Of a stretch of DNA of 64,000 bases, positions 40,211 to 49,575 are shown piece after piece; position 1 is the first letter of the stretch; every line of letters begins with the position of its first letter. This DNA is from Alistipes communis (GTDB lineage: Bacteria; Bacteroidota; Bacteroidia; Bacteroidales; Rikenellaceae), in assembly GCF_006542665.1 (NCBI RefSeq), contig NZ_AP019735.1:1612001-1676000 (forward strand), read 5' to 3'. Below the pieces are notes generated by a model, which was not told where the DNA came from, did not search any database, and saw only the letters and a program-made list of their open reading frames with translations. Position numbers and translations under genes: made by a program.

Positions 40211-41533
40211 TTATTCCCGTTGGCGTGCGGCCGCCTCGTCGATGACCGCCTGATAGACCGCCTTGATCTTCGCGGCGGCGTTGTCCCATTTGAGTCCGGT
40301 CACCTCGTCGAGCCCCTTCTCGGCGAACATCTTCGCCAGCGCGGGATAGGTAATCAGGGCATAGATCGCATCCGACAGGGCGTCCACGTCCCAATAGTCG
40401 ACTTTGAGCGCGTAGTCGAGCACTTCGGCCACGCCGCTCTGCTTGGAGATGATGACCGGCACGTTCGAGCGCATCGCTTCGAGCGGCGAGATGCCGAAGG
40501 GTTCCGACACCGAAGGCATCACGTAGACGTCCGACAGCTGGAACATGCGGTGCACATCCTCGCCGCGCAGGAATCCCGTGAAGTGGAAGCGGTCGGCGAT
40601 GCCGAGGCGCGCCACGCGGCGGATGACGTGGTTCATCATATCGCCCGAACCGGCCATCACGAAGCGCACGTTCGGTACCCGTTTGAGCACCTTGGCGGCC
40701 GCCTCGACGAAGTAGTCGGGCCCCTTCTGATAGGTGATGCGCCCCAGGAAGGTGACGATCTTGTCCCCGACGCCGCGTTCGGGGGCGGCGCACTCCGCCT
40801 CGGCGAACCGCACGGCGTTGTGCACCGTCACCACCTTTTCGGCCGGAATGCCGTAGCGGGTGACGATGATGTTGCGCGTGAGGTTCGACACGGCGATCAC
40901 ACGGTCGGCGGCCTCCATGCCCGCGCGTTCGATGGCATAGGTCTGCGAATTGATGTTCTCGCCGCTGCGGTCGAACTCCGTGGCGTGCATGTGCACGACC
41001 AGCGGTTTTCCGGAGACCCGTTTGGCGGCGATTCCGGCGAAGTAGGTGAGCCAGTCGTGGGCATGGATCACGTCGAACTGCCCCGCCAGATCGCGGGCCA
41101 CCTGCGCGGCTACCATCGCATAGCGCGCCACCTCCTCCATGAGGTTCGCGCCGTATTTGCCCGAAAAGGTGTAGCGCTGCTTCCAGAGGTCGGTCGTCTC
41201 CCACGTCTTACGTCCCGTGCGGACGTACTCGTCGTGATAGGACTTGTACTCTTCGGGCGAGACGTAGGGGACCATGTTCGAGTCGATGCGGATGAACGAC
41301 ATCTTCTTCCACAGCTCCTCCGTATCGCCGGAGGCGGCGCCGAAGAGCGTCTCCACGTCGCTGGCGTTGACCACGCGCACATAGTTCTGGTCTTCGTCTC
41401 CGGTGGCACGGGGCATGACGAAGGTCACGTTGACATCGTTTCGCGCCAGCCCGCGCGTCATGCCGTAGCAGGCCGTACCCAGACCGCCTGCGATATGAGG
41501 GGGAAATTCCCATCCGAACATTAACACTCTCAT
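40211..41533 (-). CDS. Glycosyltransferase family 4 protein, glycogen-associated
   Basis: A 440-residue GT-B glycosyltransferase. The N-terminal loop GWEFPPHIAGGLGTACYGM resembles starch/glycogen synthase openings. DVIHAHDWLTYFAGIAAK, VTFLGRITYQKGPDYFVEAA and the donor-binding ExxE-type region MPSVSEPFGISPLEAM give the family. The neighbours (debranching enzyme and GH57) point to an alpha-glucan product, perhaps a primer or short glucan. It starts 6 bases after the debranching enzyme gene. It could instead be a general sucrose-synthase-like GT4; the N-terminus argues for glucan. Confidence 0.87.
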   Translation of the reverse strand: MRVLMFGWEFPPHIAGGLGTACYGMTRGLARNDVNVTFVMPRATGDEDQNYVRVVNASDVETLFGAASGDTEELWKKMSFIRIDSNMVPYVSPEEYKSYHDEYVRTGRKTWETTDLWKQRYTFSGKYGANLMEEVARYAMVAAQVARDLAGQFDVIHAHDWLTYFAGIAAKRVSGKPLVVHMHATEFDRSGENINSQTYAIERAGMEAADRVIAVSNLTRNIIVTRYGIPAEKVVTVHNAVRFAEAECAAPERGVGDKIVTFLGRITYQKGPDYFVEAAAKVLKRVPNVRFVMAGSGDMMNHVIRRVARLGIADRFHFTGFLRGEDVHRMFQLSDVYVMPSVSEPFGISPLEAMRSNVPVIISKQSGVAEVLDYALKVDYWDVDALSDAIYALITYPALAKMFAEKGLDEVTGLKWDNAAAKIKAVYQAVIDEAAARQRE

Positions 41534-41539
41534 GGCTGA

Positions 41540-43693
41540 CTATTTTTTGACGGTTTTACGTTCTGTTTTGCGCCTTCCGTTCCCTTTGGCCGGGGCTTTG
41601 GGGCGTTTCGCGGGTTTCGCCTCTTCGTCCGCCGCCCCTTTCCGTGCGGAATCCGCAGGCGCGGCCGCCGCCTCCGTCGCCGTGCGGGGTTTCGCCGCAC
41701 CGGCCGCTCGGCGGGAGCCTGTTTTCGGGGCGGCCTTCTCCCTCTTCTTCCGCCATGCGGGGTCGAAGCGCTCCATGAGCCGGTAGAGTTCCAGCACGGC
41801 GCCGACGCTCCACGCATAGGAGATCGCGCTTTTAGGGGCGAAGGGCGGGTCGGCGTCGTACATCTTCGAGATCGAACCGATGCCGTGGCACTGGATGTCC
41901 TCGTCGAAGTCGGCGAGGAACCGCTCGACTTCGGGTGTGTAGTCGGCGCCGGTGAGCGCATAGCGGGCCTTGACGTAGAAGGGCAGCGGCCATACCCACA
42001 CCGTACCGTTCATCGCGGCGTGGGAGCGCATCCGGTCGTCGCCGGCGTAGGAGCCGTTGTAGAGCGGATTCTGCGGCGAGAGCGAACGCAGCCCCTTCGG
42101 GGTGAGCAGGTATTGGCGGACGATGCGCAGCACGGAGATGAGCTGCTCCTCGTCGAGCATCGTGTAGTTCAGGCCGCAGGCGACGACCATGTTGGGGCGG
42201 ATGAAGCGGTTGGTCTCGGCGTCGTTTACGAAATCGGCCAGGTATCCCTCCTCCGGAAGCCAGAATTTTTCCAGAAACGACGCCTTGGTCTGCGCCGGAG
42301 CCTCCTTCCATTCGGCGGCGAACGCCTTGTCGCCCGCCTCTTCGGCCAGTGACAGCGCATAGCTGACGGCATTGTACCACAGGGCGTTGATCTCGACCTG
42401 ATACCCGTTGCGCGGGGTGACGGGCCGCCCGTCCGCATAGGAATTCATCCATGTGAGCGCCACGTGCTCGTCCGACGCCCAGACCAGTCCGTTGCCGTGC
42501 AGCGCCACACGGCCGCCGATGCCGCGGCGGTAAGCCGCGAGGATCGACTTCATCGCTTCGCCGTAGCGGCGCCAGATCTCGCGGCTGCCGATCTCGGATT
42601 CCAGTTCCTGCAATGTGTAGAAGAACCACAGCGGGGCGTCGGCTTCCTGCGCGGCCGATGCCGAACCGGCGAAATCGCCGTCGCGGAGCGTGCGGCACAC
42701 GCTGTCCAGCACGTCGATGCAGTCCTCCTTGTGATCCTGTTCAAGCGTGATGCCCGGCAGCGACATGAAGGCTTCGCGGGCGATCTGCGCCGTGAGCCAG
42801 GGATAGCCGGCCATCACCTCCGTGCGGCCGTCGGGGCGCCGGATGACGAACTGCCGGGCCGAGTGGCGCAGCAGGCTGTGGAAATCGATCTTGTGGGTGC
42901 GGCGTGCCAGCGCGCGGTCGAACAGCGCGCCGATCTCGGCCGACGAGGCCATCTCTTCGACCGACGCCGAGAAGATCACGCTCTGTCCCTTCGACAGGGG
43001 CAGTTCGAAATAGCCCGTCGTCAGCAGGTCTTCGTAACCGTCGTAGCCGCGGGCCAGCTCCTGCGGGTATTCGAATCCGTAGTACCAGTCGGGTGCGGCC
43101 ACGAATTCGGCGTCGGGCCGGTTCGTTTGGAGGTAGAGCCACGGATAGCCTTCGTAGAGGCGGTTCTTCACGCCGCCCTGCACGGGGTAGGAGCGGCCGT
43201 TGGCCTCCATGTTGGCATGGGTCAGCGCCTCCTTCTCGCGATAGGCGAAGAAGGGCCGCAGCCGCAGGCGGATGTCGGCCGGCGAGTCGAGCAGCGTGTA
43301 GCGGATCATCAGCTGCGTGCGCTTGTGAATCCACAGCAGCTCCTTGCGCAGGATGACGCCGCCCACGCGGTAGGTGATCGTCGGGGTCGGCGTGTAGGCG
43401 AAGTCGGTGATGTACTTGTGGCCGCGCGGTTCGTAGACGCCGCGGAAACGGTGGATAGCCAGATTGAACGACTGATCGTGCTGGACGATGGTCTCGTCGA
43501 GCGACGACAGCAGCACGCAGGTCTGGTCGCCCCTGCCGATCGGGGCGACCATCAGACCGTGGTACCTGCGCGTATTGCAGCATACGATCGTGGTGCTCAT
43601 GTAGCCGCCGCGGCGGTCGGTCGAGAGCACCTCGCGTTGCAGCGAATATTCGAGGTTGCCCAGTTCGTTCTTGTCGAAAGTAAGTGCAGACAT
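41540..43693 (-). CDS. Glycogen debranching enzyme (amylo-alpha-1,6-glucosidase type) with Lys/Ala-rich tail
   Basis: A 717-residue protein that removes alpha-1,6 branches from glycogen. The N-terminal GDE domain begins LSTDRRGGYMSTTIVCCNTRRYHGLMVAP and runs to about residue 270. The C-terminal (alpha/alpha)6 catalytic domain includes YPWLTAQIAREAF, ALHGNGLVWASDEHVALTWMNSYADGRPVTPRNGYQVEINALW and RSHAAMNGTVWVWPLPF. After about residue 647 comes a 70-residue tail of Lys, Arg, Ala, Pro and Glu with no fold, not usual in the family. Similar to the Bacteroides debranching enzyme found with the same neighbours. It has its own promoter-like signal upstream. Confidence 0.92.
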   Translation of the reverse strand: MSALTFDKNELGNLEYSLQREVLSTDRRGGYMSTTIVCCNTRRYHGLMVAPIGRGDQTCVLLSSLDETIVQHDQSFNLAIHRFRGVYEPRGHKYITDFAYTPTPTITYRVGGVILRKELLWIHKRTQLMIRYTLLDSPADIRLRLRPFFAYREKEALTHANMEANGRSYPVQGGVKNRLYEGYPWLYLQTNRPDAEFVAAPDWYYGFEYPQELARGYDGYEDLLTTGYFELPLSKGQSVIFSASVEEMASSAEIGALFDRALARRTHKIDFHSLLRHSARQFVIRRPDGRTEVMAGYPWLTAQIAREAFMSLPGITLEQDHKEDCIDVLDSVCRTLRDGDFAGSASAAQEADAPLWFFYTLQELESEIGSREIWRRYGEAMKSILAAYRRGIGGRVALHGNGLVWASDEHVALTWMNSYADGRPVTPRNGYQVEINALWYNAVSYALSLAEEAGDKAFAAEWKEAPAQTKASFLEKFWLPEEGYLADFVNDAETNRFIRPNMVVACGLNYTMLDEEQLISVLRIVRQYLLTPKGLRSLSPQNPLYNGSYAGDDRMRSHAAMNGTVWVWPLPFYVKARYALTGADYTPEVERFLADFDEDIQCHGIGSISKMYDADPPFAPKSAISYAWSVGAVLELYRLMERFDPAWRKKREKAAPKTGSRRAAGAAKPRTATEAAAAPADSARKGAADEEAKPAKRPKAPAKGNGRRKTERKTVKK

Positions 43694-43725
43694 GGTTTAT
43701 GTTGTGATAGTTAGGATCGTTTCAG

Positions 43726-43756
43726 TAAAGTTATTGAAAAATATCCGGTTTTCCAA
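43726..43756 (-). promoter_or_regulatory. Promoter-like signal of the debranching enzyme operon
   Basis: On the minus strand TTG (43754-43756), 20 bases, TAACTTTA (43726-43733), one base off consensus, 32 bases before the start codon. The 231-base gap also contains a 9-bp hairpin at 43862-43889 just after the fusion gene. Confidence 0.5.
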
Positions 43757-43861
43757 CAACGAAAACGTAAAAATCGCAGCCTCGCACTCCTCCGTCCTTT
43801 CGGGGCGGCACCTTCCCGGCTCAAACGGGTTGCCGAAATTTTGCGTTTGCGGTCCGCAGAC

Positions 43862-43889
43862 CCTCCGGCGCCGGAAACGACGCCGGAGG
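43862..43889 (-). terminator. Possible terminator hairpin after the synthase-phosphorylase fusion
   Basis: CCTCCGGCG (43862-43870) and CGCCGGAGG (43881-43889), a 9-bp stem starting 36 bases after the fusion gene stop. No T-run follows, so function is uncertain. Confidence 0.5.
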
Positions 43890-43924
43890 AGCGGTCCGGA
43901 AGTTTCTTGCGGCGGCGACCGCGT

Positions 43925-46900
43925 CTACGCCCACTTCACCAGCGCGAAATCCATGCGGTGCGGCAGATGCGGGTTCGAGGGGTAGATGCGCAGCGCCACG
44001 TCGAACGACCCCGAGCGGCCCGAACGGTAGTCGAGCGCGTAGGTGACGGTCGTCCCCTCGACGGCCGTGCGTTCGAGCGGTACGGTTTCGATCACGTTGA
44101 CCGGCTGGCCGTACTCGATCTGCTTGGCCACGACCAGCTCGGCGCCGATGTCTTCGGGACGGAGGTCGGCCACGTCGATCTTGATCTCGAAGGGGTAGTG
44201 CTCCCCGACGAACATCGCTTCGCGGTCGATCTTCGCCTGCTTGACCTCGACGATGCGCACCTTGTCCCACGCGGCCGAGATCCGGCGTTTCCATGCCGCG
44301 ATTTCGCGCGCCAGCATGTAGTCTCCCGCGACGATCTCGTGCCGGCGTGCCGCCAGCTTGCCGTAGAAGCGCTCCTCGTAGTCGCGCATCATGCGGTTGG
44401 TCGTGAAGTTCGCCGCGATGTCGGCCACGCACCGTTTGACGGATTCGACCCAGTCGCGCGGGATGTTCTGTTCGTCGCGCTTGTAATAGAGCGGTACGAT
44501 CTGCTCCTCGATCGTGTTGTAGATCATCTCCGCGTCCAGTTCGTCCTGGAACCGCTGGTCGGCGAAGGTCCGTTCCATCGGCAGCGCCCAGCCGGCGCCC
44601 TCCTTGTAGCCCTCGACCCACCAGCCGTCGAGCACCGAGAATTGCAGCACGCCGTTCATGACGCACTTCTCTCCCGACGTACCCGACGCTTCGAGCGGGC
44701 GGGTCGGCGTGTTGAGCCACACGTCTACGCCCTGTACCATTTTTCGCGCCAATTCCATGTCGTAGTTTTGCAGGAAGAGAATTTTCCCGACGAATTGCGG
44801 CATGGCCGCCACCTCGACGATGCGTTTGATGAGATCCTGCCCCGGCTTGTCGTTGGGGTGCGCCTTGCCCGCGAAGATGAACTGCACGGGCCGCTCCTTG
44901 TTGTTGACGATCGCCGACAGGCGGTCGAGGTTCGTGAAGAGCAGGTAGGCGCGCTTGTAGGTGGCGAAGCGGCGTGCGAAGCCGATCGTCAGTACGTCGG
45001 GTTTGATCCCTTCGACGATCTGCACCATCTGGCGCGGCGAGTCGATGCGCACCTGGGCGGGGTCGCTGTACCGTTTACGGATATGATCCACCAGCTTGCG
45101 TTTGAGGAAAATGCGCTCCTGCCAAAGTTCGGCGGCGGGGATGTCGTGCACCTTCTGCCAGGCGGGGATGTCGTAGTCGTGCCCCGAAAACCCTTCGGGG
45201 AAGTAGCGCATGTAGAGCCGCCGCAGATTGGAGGCGCACCACGTGGGGAAGTGTACGCCGTTGGTGACGTAACCGATGTGCAGCTCGTTCTTGAAGTAGC
45301 CGGGCCACATGTTGCCCAGGATGTCCTTCGACACCTCGCCGTGGAGCCACGACACGCCGTTGACCTCCTGCGAGAGGTTGCACGCCAGCACCGACATCGA
45401 GAAGCGCTCTTCGGGGTCGTTGGGGTTGGTCTTGCCCAGATTGATGAACTGTTCCCACGTGATGCCCAGCACGTCGGGGTAGTGGGCGAGGTATTGGCGG
45501 ATCATCGACTCGGGGAAGGCGTCGTGGCCGGCCGGCACGGGGGTGTGGGTCGTGAAGAGCGACGACGAGCGGACCACTTCCAGCGCTTCGGAGAAGGTGA
45601 GCTTGCGGCGCACCAGATCGCGGATGCGCTCGATGCCGATAAAGGCCGCATGGCCCTCGTTGCAGTGGTAGACCTCCTGCTTGATGCCCATGGCCCTCAG
45701 GGCGCGGATGCCGCCCAGGCCGAGCAGCAGCTCCTGTTTGAGCCGGTTCTCCCAGTCGCCGCCGTAGAGGTAGTGGGTGATCTGACGGTCTTCGTCGAGA
45801 TTGGCTTCGTAGTCGGTGTCGAGCAGGAAGAGGTCGGTGCGGCCGACCTGGCATCGCCAGACGCGGGCCGAGAGCGTACGCCCCGGCAGGGCGATCTGTA
45901 CGGTCGTCCAGTTGCCCAGCTCGTCGCGCACGGGCGAAATCGGCAGCTTCGAGAAGTTCTGCGCCTCGTAGGTCGCCTCCTGCGCCCCCTGCGCCGAGAG
46001 CCGCTGCGTGAAGTAACCGTAACGGTAGAGCAGCCCCATGGCAACCATCGGCACGTTCTTGTCCGACGCCTCTTTGAGGTAGTCGCCGGCGAGGATGCCC
46101 AGGCCGCCCGAATAGATCTTCAACGACGAGTGCAGTCCGTATTCCATCGAGAAGTAGGCGATCGTCGGCGCCTTCGGATCGGGTTTTTCGCTCATGTATT
46201 CGTTGAACATGGCGTAGACGCCGTCGAGCATCGCAAGGAACGAACCGTCCTGTTCCAACTCCTGCAACCGTTCGAGCGGCAGCCGGTCGAGGAATACGAT
46301 CGGGTTCTTCTCGCACTCCGACCACAGCTTCTGGTCGATGTACTCGAACAGGTCGCGGGCGCCGCTGGTCCAGCTCCACCAAAGGTTGTGCGAGAGCACT
46401 TCGAGGGCGTGGAGACGCTTGGGAAGCACCTTCTCGACCATCACGCGGTTCCAGTGCGGTTTTTCGGTGATGAGCTGCTGCCGCACGAAATTGATCTGTT
46501 CGGTCGCGCCGCCTCCGTCGTTGAGCACCGCACGGTTGGTACGGGTCACCGAACGTTCGATCGCTTCGGAATAGGCTTTTTCGTAGGCTGCGTAGAGTTC
46601 GCTCCACAGGGCCGTGCGCGACAGTTCGGCGGCGGCGTTGCGGGCGATTTCGACCTCCTGCGGGGTATATTTGGTGAAATGCAGCAGCGCCTTGGCGATT
46701 TCGCGAGCCGCTTCGGCGTAGTTGTCGTCGTTGCGTGCGACGAGCGTCACGCCCTCGTGTTCGCCCTGAGAACCGGCCCAGAGTCCGAATCCGGCCAGCG
46801 TGGTGGTGAGCGTCGGTACCGAGAAGGCCGTCGATTCGAGCGGCGTGTATCCCCACGGCTCGTAGTACGAGGGGAAGAGCGTCATGTCCATTCCCACCAG

Positions 46901-48175
46901 CAGTTCGTAGTAGCTCTTGTCGAAGATGCCGTCGCGGCCGTTGAGGTAGGTGGGGACGAAGACCACCTTCACCTTCGACGACGGGTTGGCCAGCACGCTG
47001 CCGGCGATCGAGTTGAGGATCTGATCCCATTCGGGATGTTCGAGATAGTGGGTGCAGAAGCGGTTCTGCTTGGGATCGATCGGGCTGTTTTCGTCGGCCA
47101 GATGCGCCTGCAAATCCTTGCGGGGACCGGTCGTGGCGGACGGTACGGTGATGTAGACCAGCACCTCGCGGTCGAGGGCGTCCGTTTCGGCGAGCTGTTT
47201 CAGGGCGTCGAGGAAGATGTCGATGCCTTTGTTGCGGAATTCGTAGCGGCCGCTCGTGCCGACGATCAGGGGTTCGCCGTCGAATTTGCAGCTCAGCGTC
47301 GCCTCGGCCGTGCGGATCATCGCGCGGCGTGCCTCGGCCCGTTTTTCGTCGAACTCCCTGCCGTTCCACACGAAGTCGTCCTCGAAGCCGTTGGGGGTGA
47401 CGACGTCCACCGTGCTGCCCAGCAGGCTCTCGCATTCGCGGGCGGTGATTTCGCTCACGGTGCAGAACACGTCGTGTTCCTGCGAGGCGATCTTCTCGAT
47501 CGAGTGTTTGGCCACGACGTTGAACTGGCGCGCCAGTTCGCCGGCGTTGAGCCGTCCCAGATCCTTGTAGAGCGGCAGCCCGTTGCCGGCCACGCAGCGG
47601 CCCGTCACCGTGGCGTGGGTCGTGAAGACCGTGGCCACGTAGGGCGAGTACTTGCGCAGGTAGAGTCCGCCGGCGGCGGTCATCCACTCGTGGAAGTGGG
47701 CCACCACCTTGTCCGTCGAGGCGCAGAAGTTCTCCACGTAGGAGGCGATGACCTGTCCGGCCGCGTGGCCGAAGAGCACCGGCTCGATGTAGTCCCACTG
47801 TCCCGAGATCGAATCGACGTGGTAGGTCTCCCACAGGAATTTCAGGATGTCGTCCTTCTTCGGGAAGAGCGACGTATAGTCGACCAGCACCGCGATCGGA
47901 CGGCCGACGACGCGCCAGCGGCCGATGCGGATGCGGATGCCGTCGTTGTAGACGCTCTGGCGCCACGCTTTGAGCAGCTCGTCGTCCTCCTCGAATTCGG
48001 GATTGTCGCCTTCGCGCTGGATGTCGGGGCCGATGAGCAGATAGTTGTCGCCCAGTTTGCTTTCGACGGTGCGGGCCTTGGTCGAAACGACGGTGTGGAT
48101 GCCGCCGACTTTGTTGCAGACCTCCCAGCTCACCTCGAAGAGGTAGTCGGGCGTCAGCAGTTCGTTTTCGTTCAT
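43925..48175 (-). CDS. Glycogen synthase (GT3-type) - alpha-glucan phosphorylase (GT35) fusion
   Basis: A 1416-residue two-enzyme protein. Residues 1-555 look like eukaryote-type GT3 glycogen synthase: FEVSWEVCNKVGGIHTVVSTKA near the start, VAHFHEWMTAAGGLYL, TTHATVTGR and YEPWGYTPLESTAFSVPTLTTTLAGFG. From about residue 585 (LHALEVLSHNLWWSW) a DUF3417 plus GT35 phosphorylase follows with PTIAYFSMEYGLHSSLKIYSGGLGILAGD, HCNEGHAAFIGIERI and VWLNTPTRPLEASGTSGEK, the lysine of which is K1170 and should carry pyridoxal phosphate. One arm extends glucan chains from a nucleotide sugar and the other shortens them with phosphate. This fusion is known in Bacteroidota; both active sites look intact. It is followed by the debranching gene. 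Confidence 0.93.
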   Translation of the reverse strand: MNENELLTPDYLFEVSWEVCNKVGGIHTVVSTKARTVESKLGDNYLLIGPDIQREGDNPEFEEDDELLKAWRQSVYNDGIRIRIGRWRVVGRPIAVLVDYTSLFPKKDDILKFLWETYHVDSISGQWDYIEPVLFGHAAGQVIASYVENFCASTDKVVAHFHEWMTAAGGLYLRKYSPYVATVFTTHATVTGRCVAGNGLPLYKDLGRLNAGELARQFNVVAKHSIEKIASQEHDVFCTVSEITARECESLLGSTVDVVTPNGFEDDFVWNGREFDEKRAEARRAMIRTAEATLSCKFDGEPLIVGTSGRYEFRNKGIDIFLDALKQLAETDALDREVLVYITVPSATTGPRKDLQAHLADENSPIDPKQNRFCTHYLEHPEWDQILNSIAGSVLANPSSKVKVVFVPTYLNGRDGIFDKSYYELLVGMDMTLFPSYYEPWGYTPLESTAFSVPTLTTTLAGFGLWAGSQGEHEGVTLVARNDDNYAEAAREIAKALLHFTKYTPQEVEIARNAAAELSRTALWSELYAAYEKAYSEAIERSVTRTNRAVLNDGGGATEQINFVRQQLITEKPHWNRVMVEKVLPKRLHALEVLSHNLWWSWTSGARDLFEYIDQKLWSECEKNPIVFLDRLPLERLQELEQDGSFLAMLDGVYAMFNEYMSEKPDPKAPTIAYFSMEYGLHSSLKIYSGGLGILAGDYLKEASDKNVPMVAMGLLYRYGYFTQRLSAQGAQEATYEAQNFSKLPISPVRDELGNWTTVQIALPGRTLSARVWRCQVGRTDLFLLDTDYEANLDEDRQITHYLYGGDWENRLKQELLLGLGGIRALRAMGIKQEVYHCNEGHAAFIGIERIRDLVRRKLTFSEALEVVRSSSLFTTHTPVPAGHDAFPESMIRQYLAHYPDVLGITWEQFINLGKTNPNDPEERFSMSVLACNLSQEVNGVSWLHGEVSKDILGNMWPGYFKNELHIGYVTNGVHFPTWCASNLRRLYMRYFPEGFSGHDYDIPAWQKVHDIPAAELWQERIFLKRKLVDHIRKRYSDPAQVRIDSPRQMVQIVEGIKPDVLTIGFARRFATYKRAYLLFTNLDRLSAIVNNKERPVQFIFAGKAHPNDKPGQDLIKRIVEVAAMPQFVGKILFLQNYDMELARKMVQGVDVWLNTPTRPLEASGTSGEKCVMNGVLQFSVLDGWWVEGYKEGAGWALPMERTFADQRFQDELDAEMIYNTIEEQIVPLYYKRDEQNIPRDWVESVKRCVADIAANFTTNRMMRDYEERFYGKLAARRHEIVAGDYMLAREIAAWKRRISAAWDKVRIVEVKQAKIDREAMFVGEHYPFEIKIDVADLRPEDIGAELVVAKQIEYGQPVNVIETVPLERTAVEGTTVTYALDYRSGRSGSFDVALRIYPSNPHLPHRMDFALVKWA

Positions 48176-48237
48176 ATCTTGTCGGATTTTTGATAATTCG
48201 GTTCGTACCTGCGGTCGACAGGAAGGTGTTTCACCTG

Positions 48238-48270
48238 CAAAGGTACTGCCGAATGATCTATATTTGCAAA
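48238..48270 (-). promoter_or_regulatory. Promoter of the synthase-phosphorylase fusion gene
   Basis: On the minus strand TTTG (48267-48270), 21 bases, TACCTTTG (48238-48245), with a 62-base leader to the start codon. Confidence 0.7.
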
Positions 48271-48300
48271 TTTATAAAAATATTTAATAATAACTTAACC

Positions 48301-49419
48301 TTAACATTCCCAGAACAGAGCGGCGATCACGGCGTCCGACAGCAAAAACCGTTCGGCGGGGATCGCCAGCCGTCCGTCGCGCAGGGTGGCGTCGCCCGCG
48401 TCGAGCCACGGGCGCGCCGCGTCGAGCAGGGTTTCGAGCCGTGCCGGCCCGAACCGTCGCCCGATCGCCTTCGTATCGAGCCCTTCGGCCGTGCGAAGCG
48501 CCGTCATCACGGTCTCGTTATAGCGGTCGCGTTCGGTCAGGCGCTCCGATTCGTAGCGGTCGCCGCCGGCCAGGTAGCGCCCGATGTCGGCGACGGCCCA
48601 GCGCCGGCATTCGCCGTCGAACGAATGTGCCGCAGGGCCGATTCCCAGATAGGGGTCTCCGCTCCAATAGGCGCTGTTGTGGATCGCCCGGCGGCCGGGC
48701 AGGGCGTAGTTCGAGACTTCGTAGTGCTCGAATCCGGCGTCGCGGAGCGTGCGGTGCACCGTGAGGAACTCCTCTTCGCTCGTCTCTTCCGTCACGGGGG
48801 AGAACCTGCCCTGCGCCATGCGGCGGCCGAAGGCCGTCTGCGGCTCTACGGTCAAATGGTATGCCGAAACGTGCTGCACGCCCAGCGCGACCGTTTCGCG
48901 CAGATTGCGTGCGAGCGTCGCGGCGCCGAATCCGGGTACGCCGAAGATCAGGTCGACGGTCACGTTGCCGAAGCCCGCCTCCTGCGCCTGTCGCACGGCC
49001 TTGCGCGCCGCGTCGGCCGTATGGCGGCGGTTCATCAGGCGCAGCTCCCCGTCGTCGAACGACTGTACGCCGATCGAGAGGCGGTCGACCCGCGTGCGGG
49101 CCAGCCGCCGCAGGTAGTCGGGCGTCAGGTCGTCGGGGTTGGCCTCGACGGTGCACTCTTCGAGGGCCGTGCAGTCGAAGAGTTCGGCGGCGTGGGCGAT
49201 GAACTCCTCCAACTCCTCGGGCGGCAGCAACGAGGGGGTTCCGCCGCCGAAATAGATCGTGCGCAACTGCTCCGCAGGCAGGAATCCCGCTTCGCGGCGC
49301 AGTTCGTCGTGCATCGCCTCCACGACGGCCTTCATCGGCCGCAGGTCGGCCGACTTGTAGAAGTCGCAGTAGGCGCAGACACGCTTGCAGAAGGGGATAT
49401 GGAGATAGAGTCCGGCCAT
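48301..49419 (-). CDS. hemW: HemW-like radical SAM protein (coproporphyrinogen oxidase-like)
   Basis: A 372-residue radical SAM protein. The cluster cysteines are in LYLHIPFCKRVCAYCDFYK (CxxxCxxC, residues 11-18), followed by TIYFGGGTPSLLPPEEL, VEANPDDLTPDYLRRL, VDRLSIGVQSFDDGELRLMNRRH and VTVDLIFGVPGFG. The absence of an extra N-terminal arm and the CxxxCxxC with no fourth cysteine nearby favour HemW (heme chaperone) over HemN oxidase, although both are commonly annotated alike. It is on its own transcript. Length is usual. Confidence 0.9.
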   Translation of the reverse strand: MAGLYLHIPFCKRVCAYCDFYKSADLRPMKAVVEAMHDELRREAGFLPAEQLRTIYFGGGTPSLLPPEELEEFIAHAAELFDCTALEECTVEANPDDLTPDYLRRLARTRVDRLSIGVQSFDDGELRLMNRRHTADAARKAVRQAQEAGFGNVTVDLIFGVPGFGAATLARNLRETVALGVQHVSAYHLTVEPQTAFGRRMAQGRFSPVTEETSEEEFLTVHRTLRDAGFEHYEVSNYALPGRRAIHNSAYWSGDPYLGIGPAAHSFDGECRRWAVADIGRYLAGGDRYESERLTERDRYNETVMTALRTAEGLDTKAIGRRFGPARLETLLDAARPWLDAGDATLRDGRLAIPAERFLLSDAVIAALFWEC

Positions 49420-49439
49420 TTTGACGTTTAATATTCTAA

Positions 49440-49447
49440 CAAATCTA
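49440..49447 (-). promoter_or_regulatory. -7 box of hemW
   Basis: TAGATTTG on the minus strand, 20 bases upstream of the hemW start codon, in an AT-rich stretch. Confidence 0.55.
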
Positions 49448-49560
49448 ACGAAAAAAAACGGAAAAAATTGGACTGCCCGCCGAAAAAACGGAGGATTCGG
49501 TTTTTTCTTCCGACGGATGGGTCAATTCGTCCGGAGCGCGAGGTTGTTTAAAATTTTTAT

Positions 49561-49568
49561 TAACTTTG
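49561..49568 (+). promoter_or_regulatory. -7 box directly before the ThrE N-domain gene
   Basis: TAACTTTG fits TAnnTTTG. Only 7 bases separate it from the ATG at 49576, so the transcript may be leaderless. Confidence 0.6.
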
Positions 49569-49575
49569 CGCCGTC

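Noticed and set aside
43841..48193. A 1450-codon open frame on the plus strand opposite the synthase-phosphorylase fusion
   Set aside because: It is an antisense shadow of a GC-rich gene. The minus-strand frame has clear enzyme motifs, the plus frame has none and is His/Arg/Val-rich.
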